Notes: generated by a model not told the origin, from the letters alone. Positions 1 to 8,438 are shown, counted from the stretch's first letter. The stretch: DNA of 64,000 bases from [Clostridium] hylemonae DSM 15053 (GCF_008281175.1 NZ_CP036524.1:2976001-3040000); one strand, 5' to 3'. A program made the numbers and translations.

Positions 1-153
1 GTATTGTCCTCAATTATCAATAAACGCACTCTGATCACCTGCCGTTCTAAATTTTTATCTATATAGTATACCACAGGCGGTACATGTACAAAACAAAAAT
101 ATAATTTCAGTAAATTTTACATTCCTGTCTTGCCGCAGAATTAACATTGCCTG

Positions 154-162
154 TGCTATACT
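154..162 (+). promoter_or_regulatory. Extended -10 promoter for the ABC/redox cluster
   Basis: TGCTATACT reads as an extended -10 element (TGn plus TATACT at 157-162) about 35 bp before the first start codon of the cluster. No good -35 is seen at the normal distance (the nearest is TTGCCG at 130-135, 21 bp away), so the extended TG motif would have to compensate. The upstream 150 bases hold no other feature that I can support. Confidence 0.4.
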
Positions 163-196
163 GAGAAAAATCCTGAAAGAAAAGAGAGAACACTTT

Positions 197-1573
197 ATGT
201 ATATTTTAAAAAACGCGTTTCAAAATCTGTACCGGAATGCAGGGCGGAATCTGCTGACGGCAGGTATATTTCTGCTGGTCATCACCATGAGCTGCGTGGC
301 TCTCGTAATCTACAACGATGCAGACGCCATCGCAAAGCAGTACAGGGAACGGCTGAGCACCGAAGTGCTGCTGAACGTAGATGAGAAAAAAGTCAGCGAG
401 GCATGGGAAAAGGATGAAACATTCAGAAAACCTGAACTCACCGATGAACTGATCCAAAAAATGGCCGCCTCCAAATATCTGAAAAAAGCCATGTACAGCA
501 CCCAGATGGAAGCTGTCGCAGACAATCTGAAATACACCACGCCGACCGACTATCAGGATATGGAGATACAGCGGGCAGGCGAAGATCCTGCAAAGACCCG
601 CATCCCCCAGTACACACTCAGCGGATATGAAGATGTGAGCCAGGCAGAACCGTTCCGGAACGGACAGGCAAAGCTTGCAGAAGGAGGAACTTTCCCTGCA
701 GCGGATAATGAATGCCTTGTCTCTGATACACTGGCAGAGTTAAACGGCCTGAAACCCGGTGATACTTTCCCGGCAAAAAGTATCTATTACACTGACAAAC
801 AGGGCGGTCCTCTGGAAGAGATGACACTTAAAGTCAGCGGCATCTATCACAGGAAATACAGCGAAGGTGAGACGGACAGCGACAATGAAATCTTCACCCG
901 CTATAAACTGCTGACTGACCCGCGCTATACTTATGAGCCCACATTTAATACGGACTTTTACCTGAAAAACCCCCAGGATCTGCACGCCTTTGCCCAGGAG
1001 GCATATGCTTCCGGTCTCTCCGAATACTACAGCCTGAGCACGGATACCGTTGCATACGACGCTTTTGTAAGACCCATTGAGCAGATGTGCGTGATCTCCA
1101 TGATCTTCCTGTGGGTAGTTCTTGCGCTGGGAGCCGCGATCCTGCTTATCCTCTCTTCATTGTTAGTGAGAGAGCGGAAATATGAGATTGGCGTTTTGCG
1201 GGCCATGGGCATGAAAAAGAGTAAAGTCGCGGCACAGCTCGTCCTGGAATCTGCGCTCACCATGGCCGTTTGTCTGATCCTCGGCATCGCCCTTGGCAGT
1301 CTGCTGGCGCAGCCGGTCACAGATATGCTGCTGGCAGACCAGATGTCCCGGGCTTTGAGCGGGCCGACTCTTGCCGGAGGTATGGGCGGCACATCTTTTG
1401 GAGGGCTTGCAACAGATAACAGGCCGGTCACTCATATCAGTGCGGCACTGAATCTCACGGCCATCTCGGAGCTTACAGCGATCGCTTTCATTCTGACAGC
1501 GGCCGCAGGGGCGGTCAGCGCAGCCTGCGCGATGAAGTATGAGCCTATGCGCATCCTGCGCCATAGAAATTGA
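197..1573 (+). CDS. FtsX/MacB-type ABC transporter permease
   Basis: A 458-residue membrane protein with the layout of FtsX/MacB permeases: one membrane segment near residues 19-39, a large extracellular domain to about residue 295, then three membrane segments near 298-325, 350-375 and 425-445. The segment just after the second helix (RERKYEIGVLRAMGMKKSKV) is the typical coupling region of this family. The partner ATPase starts 16 bases downstream, so the two form one exporter or a mechanotransmission pump. These transporters do not normally import; they move lipids, peptides or lipoproteins, or drive conformational work across the membrane. The neighbouring CXXC, polyferredoxin and thioredoxin genes suggest work on a redox or cofactor task. 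The cargo cannot be read from the sequence. Confidence 0.85.
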   Translation: MYILKNAFQNLYRNAGRNLLTAGIFLLVITMSCVALVIYNDADAIAKQYRERLSTEVLLNVDEKKVSEAWEKDETFRKPELTDELIQKMAASKYLKKAMYSTQMEAVADNLKYTTPTDYQDMEIQRAGEDPAKTRIPQYTLSGYEDVSQAEPFRNGQAKLAEGGTFPAADNECLVSDTLAELNGLKPGDTFPAKSIYYTDKQGGPLEEMTLKVSGIYHRKYSEGETDSDNEIFTRYKLLTDPRYTYEPTFNTDFYLKNPQDLHAFAQEAYASGLSEYYSLSTDTVAYDAFVRPIEQMCVISMIFLWVVLALGAAILLILSSLLVRERKYEIGVLRAMGMKKSKVAAQLVLESALTMAVCLILGIALGSLLAQPVTDMLLADQMSRALSGPTLAGGMGGTSFGGLATDNRPVTHISAALNLTAISELTAIAFILTAAAGAVSAACAMKYEPMRILRHRN

Positions 1574-1589
1574 CAGGGAGGAATTAAAC

Positions 1590-2276
1590 ATGTCTGTTTT
1601 ATCACTTAAAAACGTGGGATATACCTACGAGAAAACCACAAAACCTGTATTTCAGGGATTAAATGCGGATTTTGAACCGGGAAAGGTCTACTGTATCGTC
1701 GGGAAGTCCGGCGCGGGCAAGACTTCCCTTCTCTCCCTTTTAGCCGGACTGGATACCTGTAACGAGGGAACGATCCTGTACGAGGGGGAAGATCTGCGTA
1801 AGCTGGACAGAGACCAGTACCGCGCCCGGAAAATAGGCGTTGTATTCCAGAGCTATAACCTTTTGTTAAACAAGACCGCATTGGAAAACATTGAGCTTTC
1901 TATGGCCATCAGCGGGGTACGTCATAAAAATAACCGCGCCTTTGCCCTGACTCTGCTGGAAAATGTGGGCATCGATGAGGAGACCGCCAGGCGACGTGTG
2001 CTTGGCCTCTCCGGCGGGGAGCAGCAGCGGGTAGGCATTGCCCGAGCCCTGTCCCACGAGCCAAACCTGCTGCTTGCGGATGAACCCAGCGGGAATCTGG
2101 ACCGTGAGACAGAGCGGGACGTAATGAATATCCTGGCTGATTTAGCCCATGTGCAGAACAAATGTGTGATCATTGTAACTCATTCCCATAAAATCACACG
2201 CTGCGCGGATGAAATCTGGGGACTGAATAAAGGCGGCCGTCTGGTTTACATGGGGAAAGGAGGTGAGGCCCGATGA
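1590..2276 (+). CDS. ABC transporter ATP-binding protein (MacB/LolD type)
   Basis: A 228-residue nucleotide-binding subunit. Walker A GKSGAGKT lies at residues 38-45, the signature LSGGEQQR and Walker B LLLADEPSG follow, and the switch histidine is in VTHSH. A start 51 bases further upstream is open, but GGGAGG at 1576-1581 sits 8 bases before the ATG at 1590 and the protein then starts in family register. It follows the permease by 16 bases and its stop overlaps the start of the next small gene (ATGA at 2273-2276), so translation of the two is probably coupled. It should energise the preceding permease in the cytoplasm. Confidence 0.9.
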   Translation: MSVLSLKNVGYTYEKTTKPVFQGLNADFEPGKVYCIVGKSGAGKTSLLSLLAGLDTCNEGTILYEGEDLRKLDRDQYRARKIGVVFQSYNLLLNKTALENIELSMAISGVRHKNNRAFALTLLENVGIDEETARRRVLGLSGGEQQRVGIARALSHEPNLLLADEPSGNLDRETERDVMNILADLAHVQNKCVIIVTHSHKITRCADEIWGLNKGGRLVYMGKGGEAR

Positions 2277-2419
2277 CAGAAAGAAGAAGGCAGTACATCG
2301 GCATCGCCTGCCTGGTCCTTGGTCTGGCGTTTGTGGGACTCGGGCTGCTCCGGGAGGAGCATTTGACGGTGCTGAAAAAAGCGGCGGCGATCTGCGTGGA
2401 ATGTATTGGAATAGGTTAG
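2273..2419 (+). CDS. CD1871A-family small CXXC membrane protein
   Basis: A 48-codon gene, easily missed because of its size. It begins in the ATGA overlap with the ABC ATPase gene and has AGGAGGTGAG directly upstream at 2260-2269. The product has a basic N-terminus, one hydrophobic helix (about residues 9-26), a charged stretch and the C-terminal signature CVECIGIG, where the two cysteines form a CXXC pair. This ending matches the family called CD1871A in Clostridia, as I recall it; the family has no established function. Its place between an exporter and a membrane polyferredoxin, followed by a thioredoxin-type lipoprotein, suggests a role in thiol redox or metal-cluster handling at the membrane. 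That role is inference. Confidence 0.8.
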   Translation: MTERRRQYIGIACLVLGLAFVGLGLLREEHLTVLKKAAAICVECIGIG

Positions 2420-2428
2420 GAGCGACAT

Positions 2429-3367
2429 ATGAATAACAAAAAAAGAACAATAAACAAACAGCAAAAAAAGGGCATCCGACTCTGGGTGCAGATTATCTTT
2501 GCCGCACTGACAAACGGCTATGTGAATGGATTTATCCAGTCGAAAATTTACACCGGGCCCACAAAAGCGCTCTGCGTACCGGGGCTTAACTGCTACTCCT
2601 GCCCCGGCGCCCTGGGAGCCTGTCCCATTGGTTCCCTTCAGGCGGTCATCAGCAGCCGCAGCTACCAGTTTTCCTTTTACATCATCGGTTTTCTGATGGC
2701 TGTGGGCGCCTTATCCGGGCGGGTAGTCTGCGGCTTCCTCTGTCCTTTCGGGCTGGTTCAGGATCTGTTACATAAGATTCCCGTGCCAAAGCTAAAAAAA
2801 CTGCCGGGAGAAAAATATCTGAAGTATCTCAAATATGTCATTCTTGCAGTATTTGTCCTGCTGCTGCCCATGTTCGCAGTTAACATTATCGGCCAGGGAA
2901 ATCCCTGGTTCTGCAAGTGGATATGTCCATCCGGTACTTTGCTCGGAGGCATTCCTCTGACATTGGGAAATCCTGATCTGCAGGCTGCCATTGGCCGGTT
3001 GTTTGACTGGAAGGTCTTTCTGATGGTGTCCATTTTGGTATTCTCCATGTTTGCCTACCGGCCTTTCTGCAGGTTCCTCTGTCCCCTGGGAGCAGTCTAT
3101 GGCGTATTTAACCCCGTTTCCCTCTACCATCTGCACTTGGACGAGGATAAATGTGTAAACTGCGGCATTTGTAAAAAGACATGCAAAATGGGCATCGATC
3201 CCCGGGAAACACCAAACAGTATCGAATGCATCCGCTGCGGCGACTGCGTCCGGGCCTGTCCCGCCGGGGCTCTTACCAAAGGCTTTGGAATCGGCAGAAA
3301 ACCGGAGGCAGCCTGTTCAGACTCCTGCGCTTCCTGTTCCAAAAGCTGCGGCGGAAAATCCGTTTAA
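2429..3367 (+). CDS. NapH-like membrane 4Fe-4S polyferredoxin
   Basis: A 312-residue membrane protein of the NapH/NosR-type 4Fe-4S family. A helix near residues 14-33 is followed by CYSCPGALGACPIG, then two copies of the CXXXCP motif characteristic of this family (CGFLCPFG and CRFLCPLG) plus CKWICPSG, all near membrane helices. Two classical ferredoxin motifs, CVNCGICKKTCKMG and CIRCGDCVRACPAG, lie at about residues 245-285. The last 15 residues carry CX3CX2CX3C (CSDSCASCSKSC), which is not usual for NapH. Such proteins pass electrons across the membrane. Here it directly precedes a thioredoxin-like lipoprotein and could supply its electrons, in the place CcdA/DsbD takes elsewhere; that link is inference. 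TTAGGAG at 2416-2422 is the ribosome binding site. Confidence 0.85.
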   Translation: MNNKKRTINKQQKKGIRLWVQIIFAALTNGYVNGFIQSKIYTGPTKALCVPGLNCYSCPGALGACPIGSLQAVISSRSYQFSFYIIGFLMAVGALSGRVVCGFLCPFGLVQDLLHKIPVPKLKKLPGEKYLKYLKYVILAVFVLLLPMFAVNIIGQGNPWFCKWICPSGTLLGGIPLTLGNPDLQAAIGRLFDWKVFLMVSILVFSMFAYRPFCRFLCPLGAVYGVFNPVSLYHLHLDEDKCVNCGICKKTCKMGIDPRETPNSIECIRCGDCVRACPAGALTKGFGIGRKPEAACSDSCASCSKSCGGKSV

Positions 3368-3420
3368 AAAAACTTTAAAAATTAACAACTAGTCGTTAAG
3401 CAAATGAAAGGAAAAAAAAT

Positions 3421-4671
3421 ATGAAAAAAATAATGACATTCATCCTGGCCCTGTGCCTTACAGTTTCCCTTGCTGCCTGCAGCAGCCCTTCTGCCTCTTC
3501 CTCATCCAGATCCACGTCCGGCGGCGGCAAAAGTCCGGCTAAGGACGTAAAAGACATAGTGAAAGAGGATTCTGTCTCCGATGAAGAACAGGAACTGATG
3601 GACCGCAGCGTCCGCTTCACAAAAGATAAGCTCCTCAGCTATGACACATGGAAGAAAGTAATGGAGCTGCCCGGCGTGGACTGCCCGAACCATATCTCAG
3701 GTTATATTGACGATGTGTCCATGGGTGACACAAAAGACCTGCGCCTGAGCGGCGAGCCTGAGCTGGATGAAAACGGTCTTTTTGTCACATATGAACTGAC
3801 AGAAGGCAAGGTTCCAGCCGACGGTTCCGCAGGAGGCTGTGTGATCCCAGAAGCCCTCGCTAAAAGTATGGGGAAAAAGGTGGGCGATAAGGTTACCGTG
3901 GATACTGCTCTGGGCAGAGCGGAATATGAGATCACCGGACTGTACGGCTACAGCGAAAAAGGCAAGGTGGGGGGACTCACGGAAGAAAACTCCCCTCTTT
4001 ACGAAATTTTCGTGACTCCCGAAGATATAGTAAAGCTGACCGGCACGAAAAAAGACGGCTATTTCCTTGGCGACACCGTCACTTGTGCCACGGCCAAAGA
4101 GGCAAAAGAACTGGTGAAGCAGGCATCTGCAATTTTGAAGGATCATGGCGCTAAAGCAATGCTGGCAAGCGATTCCAGCGCAGATTTGAGTTACGCGGAC
4201 AGTGACGAATTATTTCAGAATGTTGCACTGGACGGAACCGATCTTAACGGCAAAGCGCTTCCGAAGGATCTGCTTGCCAAAGACGGGATCACGATGGTGA
4301 ATGTCTGGGCCACCTTCTGTAATCCCTGTCTGGCAGAGATGCCTCATCTGGAAGAACTGAATAAAGAATTTGCCGCTGCGGGGAAAAATTTCAAAGTTGT
4401 GGGGATAGCAGCCGATGTCATAAACGACAAGGGTAAGGTCAGCCAGGAACAGCTGGATCTGGCAAAGGAGATCGTAAAGAAGACTGGTGTGACCTATACG
4501 AATATCATTCCCGGCGAAAAGCTTCAGTCTGACATCCTGCCAAATGTAACCGCCTTCCCTACCAGCTTTTTCCTGAATGACAAAGGTGAGGTGATCAAAA
4601 CTGTTATGGGAGCCACCACTAAAGAAGACTGGGTCAACACAACCAATGAACTTTTAAAAAACCTTAAATAA
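3421..4671 (+). CDS. Lipoprotein with permease-type extracellular domain fused to TlpA-like thioredoxin domain
   Basis: A 416-residue predicted lipoprotein: a signal sequence with lipobox LAAC (Cys20), then a low-complexity Ser/Gly linker. Residues about 60-240 resemble the extracellular domain of MacB/FtsX permeases (compare GKVPADG...VIPEALAKSMGKKVGDKV with the matching loop in the first gene of this cluster). Residues about 265-416 form a TlpA/ResA-like thioredoxin domain with active-site CNPC at 300-303; the residue before the first Cys is Phe instead of the usual Trp. The protein should be anchored outside the membrane and reduce or isomerise disulfides or release haem or thiol cargo. 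The pairing of the two domains suggests that it docks on the ABC permease. It is preceded by 53 bases with AAAGGAAA as ribosome binding site. Confidence 0.8.
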   Translation: MKKIMTFILALCLTVSLAACSSPSASSSSRSTSGGGKSPAKDVKDIVKEDSVSDEEQELMDRSVRFTKDKLLSYDTWKKVMELPGVDCPNHISGYIDDVSMGDTKDLRLSGEPELDENGLFVTYELTEGKVPADGSAGGCVIPEALAKSMGKKVGDKVTVDTALGRAEYEITGLYGYSEKGKVGGLTEENSPLYEIFVTPEDIVKLTGTKKDGYFLGDTVTCATAKEAKELVKQASAILKDHGAKAMLASDSSADLSYADSDELFQNVALDGTDLNGKALPKDLLAKDGITMVNVWATFCNPCLAEMPHLEELNKEFAAAGKNFKVVGIAADVINDKGKVSQEQLDLAKEIVKKTGVTYTNIIPGEKLQSDILPNVTAFPTSFFLNDKGEVIKTVMGATTKEDWVNTTNELLKNLK

Positions 4672-4766
4672 AGTATAAATCTGCCGAAAAGATCAACAAT
4701 TATGCCGCCGGCTCATGAAAAACCACACTGCCGGAAATACTATATGATCATATAGAAGGAGGCTTT

Positions 4767-5231
4767 ATGTTGAAAAAGGAATGGAACGATATATTTGACT
4801 ATTACAGAGAAGAGAAAACGATGACCCAGTCTGAACTGGTCATCGCCGTGCTCACGGAACTTCAGGCTATAGAAGGCTGCATTCCAAAAGAGGCCCGTGA
4901 GGCGGCAGCCGAACTGGCCGGTGTAAATCCCGGCTACGTCAGCGCTGTGATCAAAAGGCTTCCCCATCTGCATGAACAGTCTTTCCGGCATGAGATCAAA
5001 GTCTGTATTTCAGACCGGTGCAAGAACAAAGGCGGACAGGACGTGCTGAAGGAGATTCAGCGGATCCTGAAGATCCGCCCCGGGCAGGTGACACGGGACA
5101 AGCGTTTTCTCCTCACTACCGTATATTGCATGCATTACTGTACCAAAGGACCAAACATACAGATCGACGGCAGGCTGTTTCAGAATGTAACGGCGGCAGA
5201 AGTCCCATCCATATTAAAAAAATATTCCTGA
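4767..5231 (+). CDS. NuoE-like 2Fe-2S thioredoxin-fold protein
   Basis: A 154-residue protein of the 24-kDa (NuoE/HydC-type) subunit family that binds one 2Fe-2S cluster. The four ligands are visible: CISDRC (CX4C) at about residues 80-85 and CMHYC (CX3C) at about 120-124, followed by the family-typical GPNIQIDG. The N-terminal helical region (about 20-70) also fits. AGAAGGAGG lies before the ATG at 4767. Normally this subunit works with a NuoF-like flavoprotein, but none is encoded here, so it may act as a free electron carrier for the upstream redox genes or serve a partner elsewhere. It converges with the activating-enzyme gene, with only 22 bases between, and no clear terminator hairpin is visible there. 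Confidence 0.85.
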   Translation: MLKKEWNDIFDYYREEKTMTQSELVIAVLTELQAIEGCIPKEAREAAAELAGVNPGYVSAVIKRLPHLHEQSFRHEIKVCISDRCKNKGGQDVLKEIQRILKIRPGQVTRDKRFLLTTVYCMHYCTKGPNIQIDGRLFQNVTAAEVPSILKKYS

Positions 5232-5253
5232 GACTTCTGTACACGTCTTTCAC

Positions 5254-5997
5254 CTATTTATATGATATACTGTCTATCCCGTACGTGCGCGCCATTTCGT
5301 ACCACGCCTCTATCTCATCGTCACCCGGTGTTTTAAAAGAATCCGGGGGAGGCAAAAGGCCAAGCTCTTCATATTTTCCTGCCCCGTAAGTGTGATAAGG
5401 CAGCAGCTCCAGCCTGGCCCGCGGCGCTTCCCTCTTTATGAATTCAAAAGTGCTTTCTAGATTGCCGTCCCCGGTGTTCACTCCATGGATTACGGGTATT
5501 CTCACCACCATCGGAACGCCAAGGCCGGCCACCTTCGGCACGTTAGAGAGTATCTTCTCATTTGACACACCGGTAAACGCCCTGTGCTTCCGGTCGTCCA
5601 TATGCTTGATATCGTAAAATATCAGGTCCATCTTTCCGAAAATATCTTTCACAACTTCATATTCAAACTGCCCGCACGTCTCTATGGCAAGGGAAATACC
5701 CATGTCATACAGACGATAAGAAAGCCGGCGCAGAAACTCCTGCTGCACAGTGGCCTCTCCGCCCGAGAAGGTCACTCCGCCGCCGGATATCCGGTAAAAT
5801 ATCATCTGCTTTTTCACCTTATCCACCACTTCCTCCACTGTCATGCAGGACGTCATGGCATTGTGAAGCGACTGTCCTTCCGGGTTTGAGCACCAGGCAC
5901 AGGCGAGCGGACAGCCCGCCAGAAATATGTTCGTCCGTATCCCTTCCCCGTCATTGACGGAAAAGTTCTGTATATTCATCACGTAGCCGCCGGACAT
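5254..5997 (-). CDS. Glycyl radical enzyme activating enzyme (radical SAM), short form
   Basis: A 247-residue radical SAM protein that should install the glycyl radical on the enzyme encoded just upstream. Its N-terminus has the family motif NDGEGIRT followed by the cluster motif CX3CX2C (Cys29, Cys33, Cys36), then the SAM-binding GGE of TFSGGEATVQ. GGAGG nine bases before the ATG at 5997 supports this start, although an ATG overlapping the end of the upstream gene is also open. It lacks the roughly 60-residue eight-cysteine ferredoxin-like insert common in activases of non-PFL glycyl radical enzymes: in it, SNPEG runs almost straight into the TVEEVVDKV helix. In this it resembles PflA. Electrons come probably from a flavodoxin or ferredoxin. 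Confidence 0.92.
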   Translation of the reverse strand: MSGGYVMNIQNFSVNDGEGIRTNIFLAGCPLACAWCSNPEGQSLHNAMTSCMTVEEVVDKVKKQMIFYRISGGGVTFSGGEATVQQEFLRRLSYRLYDMGISLAIETCGQFEYEVVKDIFGKMDLIFYDIKHMDDRKHRAFTGVSNEKILSNVPKVAGLGVPMVVRIPVIHGVNTGDGNLESTFEFIKREAPRARLELLPYHTYGAGKYEELGLLPPPDSFKTPGDDEIEAWYEMARTYGIDSISYK

Positions 5998-6022
5998 ATC
6001 GACATCCCTCCACAGACCTTTT

Positions 6023-8392
6023 TTAAAATTCCGCATGCTCCGTCCTCGCGATGATGGCATCCTGCATCGATCTGGACAGATTGACAAACTGCGTGCTGTA
6101 ACCCGCCACTCTGACAAGAAGATCTTTATACTCCTGCGGCCTTGCCTGGGCATCCCGCAGTATCTTGGAAGACAGCGTATTAAACTGTACATGAAACGCG
6201 CCGAGCGCAAAGAACGACTGGATCATCGCGCCGAGATTCGCCTGCCCCCTCTTTGTCGCCACCAGGTCATGATTGAGCCTTAAGTTAAGAAGCGTACCGC
6301 CGGAATGTATCTCCTGGTTGACCTTTGCCGCAGAGCGCATGGCCGCCAGCGGTGTGGATGTATCGCTCCCGACGTAAGGCGACACGCCTTCACTCGACGG
6401 CTCCCCGTTCTTTCTTCCGCACGGGGTGGCGCCGAGCACGCGCCCCATAGGTATATAATTGGAGATCCCCATAAATGCCGTGTTAAACGGAGAACCGAAC
6501 ACATCCTTATACTGGTGGATCTCCCGGTAATACCAATTGGCAATCTCAATCGCTATCTTATCGACATAATCATCGTCATTTCCATACTTCGGAACGTCCT
6601 GCGCCTTTTTCCTGAGTTCCTCATATCCTTCCCAGTCGGCAGCCAGCGCCTTGTCAAGTTCCTCCATAGTCGCCACTTTGTCTTCAAATATGAGCTTTTT
6701 TATGACAGCCAGTGAATTTGCCACAACGGCCAGGCCAATTCCCGTGATCACCGGCCCTACGTTATATTTTGCGCCGCCGTTACTCAGATCCTTTCCATTT
6801 TCCATGCACGCCTCGATACAGGAAGACAAAAACGGCCTCGGCACCATCTCCTGATGCAGCTTCTGGGCCGTCACCGTAGCGATGATGGAATGCCGGCAAA
6901 GATTCTCAAACTGCCTGAAAAATGCTTCCTTTACTTCTTCATATGAAGCGAATTCTCTGCACGGCTTTTCCGAAAGTCCCATCTTCTCCCCGGTCATCCG
7001 GCTCTTTCCTTCATTCAGCGCATATTCGAGCGCACAGCCAAAGTTCACATTCACAGCCGCTGTCCACTCTCCGGTCTTACGGTAATGCGGAACGACGCAG
7101 CCGCAGTTGTTCCAGTCCCGCGCATCATCCGGCTCATATCCGGCGTTCAGGAGCATCTGGTATCCGACACTGTCGTTGTGAATAGCCGGAAACCCTGTCC
7201 CTTTGCTCACAAGATGCGTCACCGCGCCGAGAAATTCCTGCGGACAGTCCGCGTGGATCCGGACACTCAGCCCGGGCTGATGCGTCTTTACTTCCTCCGT
7301 CGCTTTCAGGGCCATATACGTGATGTCGTTCGTGGCATCCAGCCCCTCTCTCGTCTTTCCTCCCACAGTCAGGTTCTGGAACTGATTGTATCCCGCAAAG
7401 TAATCTGCCGTGTTGGCGGATATCGTCCACACCCACTCCGAATATTTCAGCCAGAGCGCCTCGATCAGTTCCTGCGCCGTATCCTCCGTCAAAATGCCCT
7501 TTGCCTTATCTGCCTCATAGTACGGGTTCATATACTGGTCAAAGCGGCCCGGATTCAGGGAAAGGGGATTCTCAGACAGAATGCCCCCGATCTGCGTAAA
7601 CCACACGAACTGTATCGCCTCATAAAAAGTCTCCGGCGGAAATTCCGGCACCCTCCGGCAGTTCGCGGCAATGCCAAGCAGTTCCTCTTTTCTTTTCTCA
7701 TCTTTCTGTTCCCCGGCCATCCGTTCGGCCTCATCGGCGTATCTGTTGGCGAAGCGTATGATACCTTCGGAAGTGAGGATGACCGACTGATAGAAAGTGA
7801 TCTTATCCATATCTTCCGGCACAGTCTCATCAAGTTCGGCCATCTTTTCCCGCGCTTCTCGTATGATACCTCCGAAGCCTTTGACAAAAAGTACGTCCTG
7901 ATAATCCGGCGTAACCTCGCCGACCGCCTGTCTCCATTTGGAATCATTATCGATAACGCCGGTATCTACGCCGATCTTGTACGTTTCTTCCGGTACTCTT
8001 GCCAGAAAAGCTTCCTCAAGCGATTTATCCTTCCAATAGGGAAAAATCTTCTCCCGGACGAACGCTCTCTGCTCGTCAGTCATCACATACGGATCCTGCG
8101 GCCTTTTATCAAATCCGTCCATCTCCTTATCGACCCAGAGCCAGGAGAACTCCGGGGTCAGGATGCCGCATTTGCGGAACTCACCGACCGCGCCTACGAT
8201 AAGTTCTCCGTCAAAGATATGTACGGTAAGCTTGTCGCACGTGTCATAGAATGCCTGGGCTCTTCTCACAGCCACATGCATGCCTTCGGTCTTCTTGTGG
8301 GACTCCGTCCACAGGTAAGCCCGCTCGTACGAGATCGCCGGTTTGGCATTGACATAATTCTGTCTGATTTTTTCTATTCTATCTGTGATCAT
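6023..8392 (-). CDS. Glycyl radical enzyme of unknown specificity (pyruvate formate-lyase superfamily)
   Basis: A 789-residue glycyl radical enzyme. The C-terminal radical site RVAGYS places the glycyl residue at Gly764, 26 residues from the end. The thiyl loop reads NNCGCVVPHY: the GC pair aligns with the GCVE loop of dehydratases and decarboxylases, giving Cys432 as the probable thiyl residue, but the Glu two residues later is Val, and an extra Cys lies at 430. I therefore cannot place it among glycerol/diol dehydratases, choline lyase, hydroxyproline dehydratase, isethionate lyase or arylacetate decarboxylases. The start at 8392 is preferred because GGAGGG lies eight bases before it. The activase gene overlaps or closely follows it. 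No microcompartment or shell genes are present. Confidence 0.9.
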   Translation of the reverse strand: MITDRIEKIRQNYVNAKPAISYERAYLWTESHKKTEGMHVAVRRAQAFYDTCDKLTVHIFDGELIVGAVGEFRKCGILTPEFSWLWVDKEMDGFDKRPQDPYVMTDEQRAFVREKIFPYWKDKSLEEAFLARVPEETYKIGVDTGVIDNDSKWRQAVGEVTPDYQDVLFVKGFGGIIREAREKMAELDETVPEDMDKITFYQSVILTSEGIIRFANRYADEAERMAGEQKDEKRKEELLGIAANCRRVPEFPPETFYEAIQFVWFTQIGGILSENPLSLNPGRFDQYMNPYYEADKAKGILTEDTAQELIEALWLKYSEWVWTISANTADYFAGYNQFQNLTVGGKTREGLDATNDITYMALKATEEVKTHQPGLSVRIHADCPQEFLGAVTHLVSKGTGFPAIHNDSVGYQMLLNAGYEPDDARDWNNCGCVVPHYRKTGEWTAAVNVNFGCALEYALNEGKSRMTGEKMGLSEKPCREFASYEEVKEAFFRQFENLCRHSIIATVTAQKLHQEMVPRPFLSSCIEACMENGKDLSNGGAKYNVGPVITGIGLAVVANSLAVIKKLIFEDKVATMEELDKALAADWEGYEELRKKAQDVPKYGNDDDYVDKIAIEIANWYYREIHQYKDVFGSPFNTAFMGISNYIPMGRVLGATPCGRKNGEPSSEGVSPYVGSDTSTPLAAMRSAAKVNQEIHSGGTLLNLRLNHDLVATKRGQANLGAMIQSFFALGAFHVQFNTLSSKILRDAQARPQEYKDLLVRVAGYSTQFVNLSRSMQDAIIARTEHAEF

Positions 8393-8438
8393 AACGCTTC
8401 CCTCCATGGTTGTCGGATCGTTGCTTCTTTATATTTAC

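Noticed and set aside
6023-8392. Pyruvate formate-lyase (pflB)
   Set aside because: The double-cysteine loop of PFL is absent and the radical site is RVAGYS rather than the RVSGYA of PFL.
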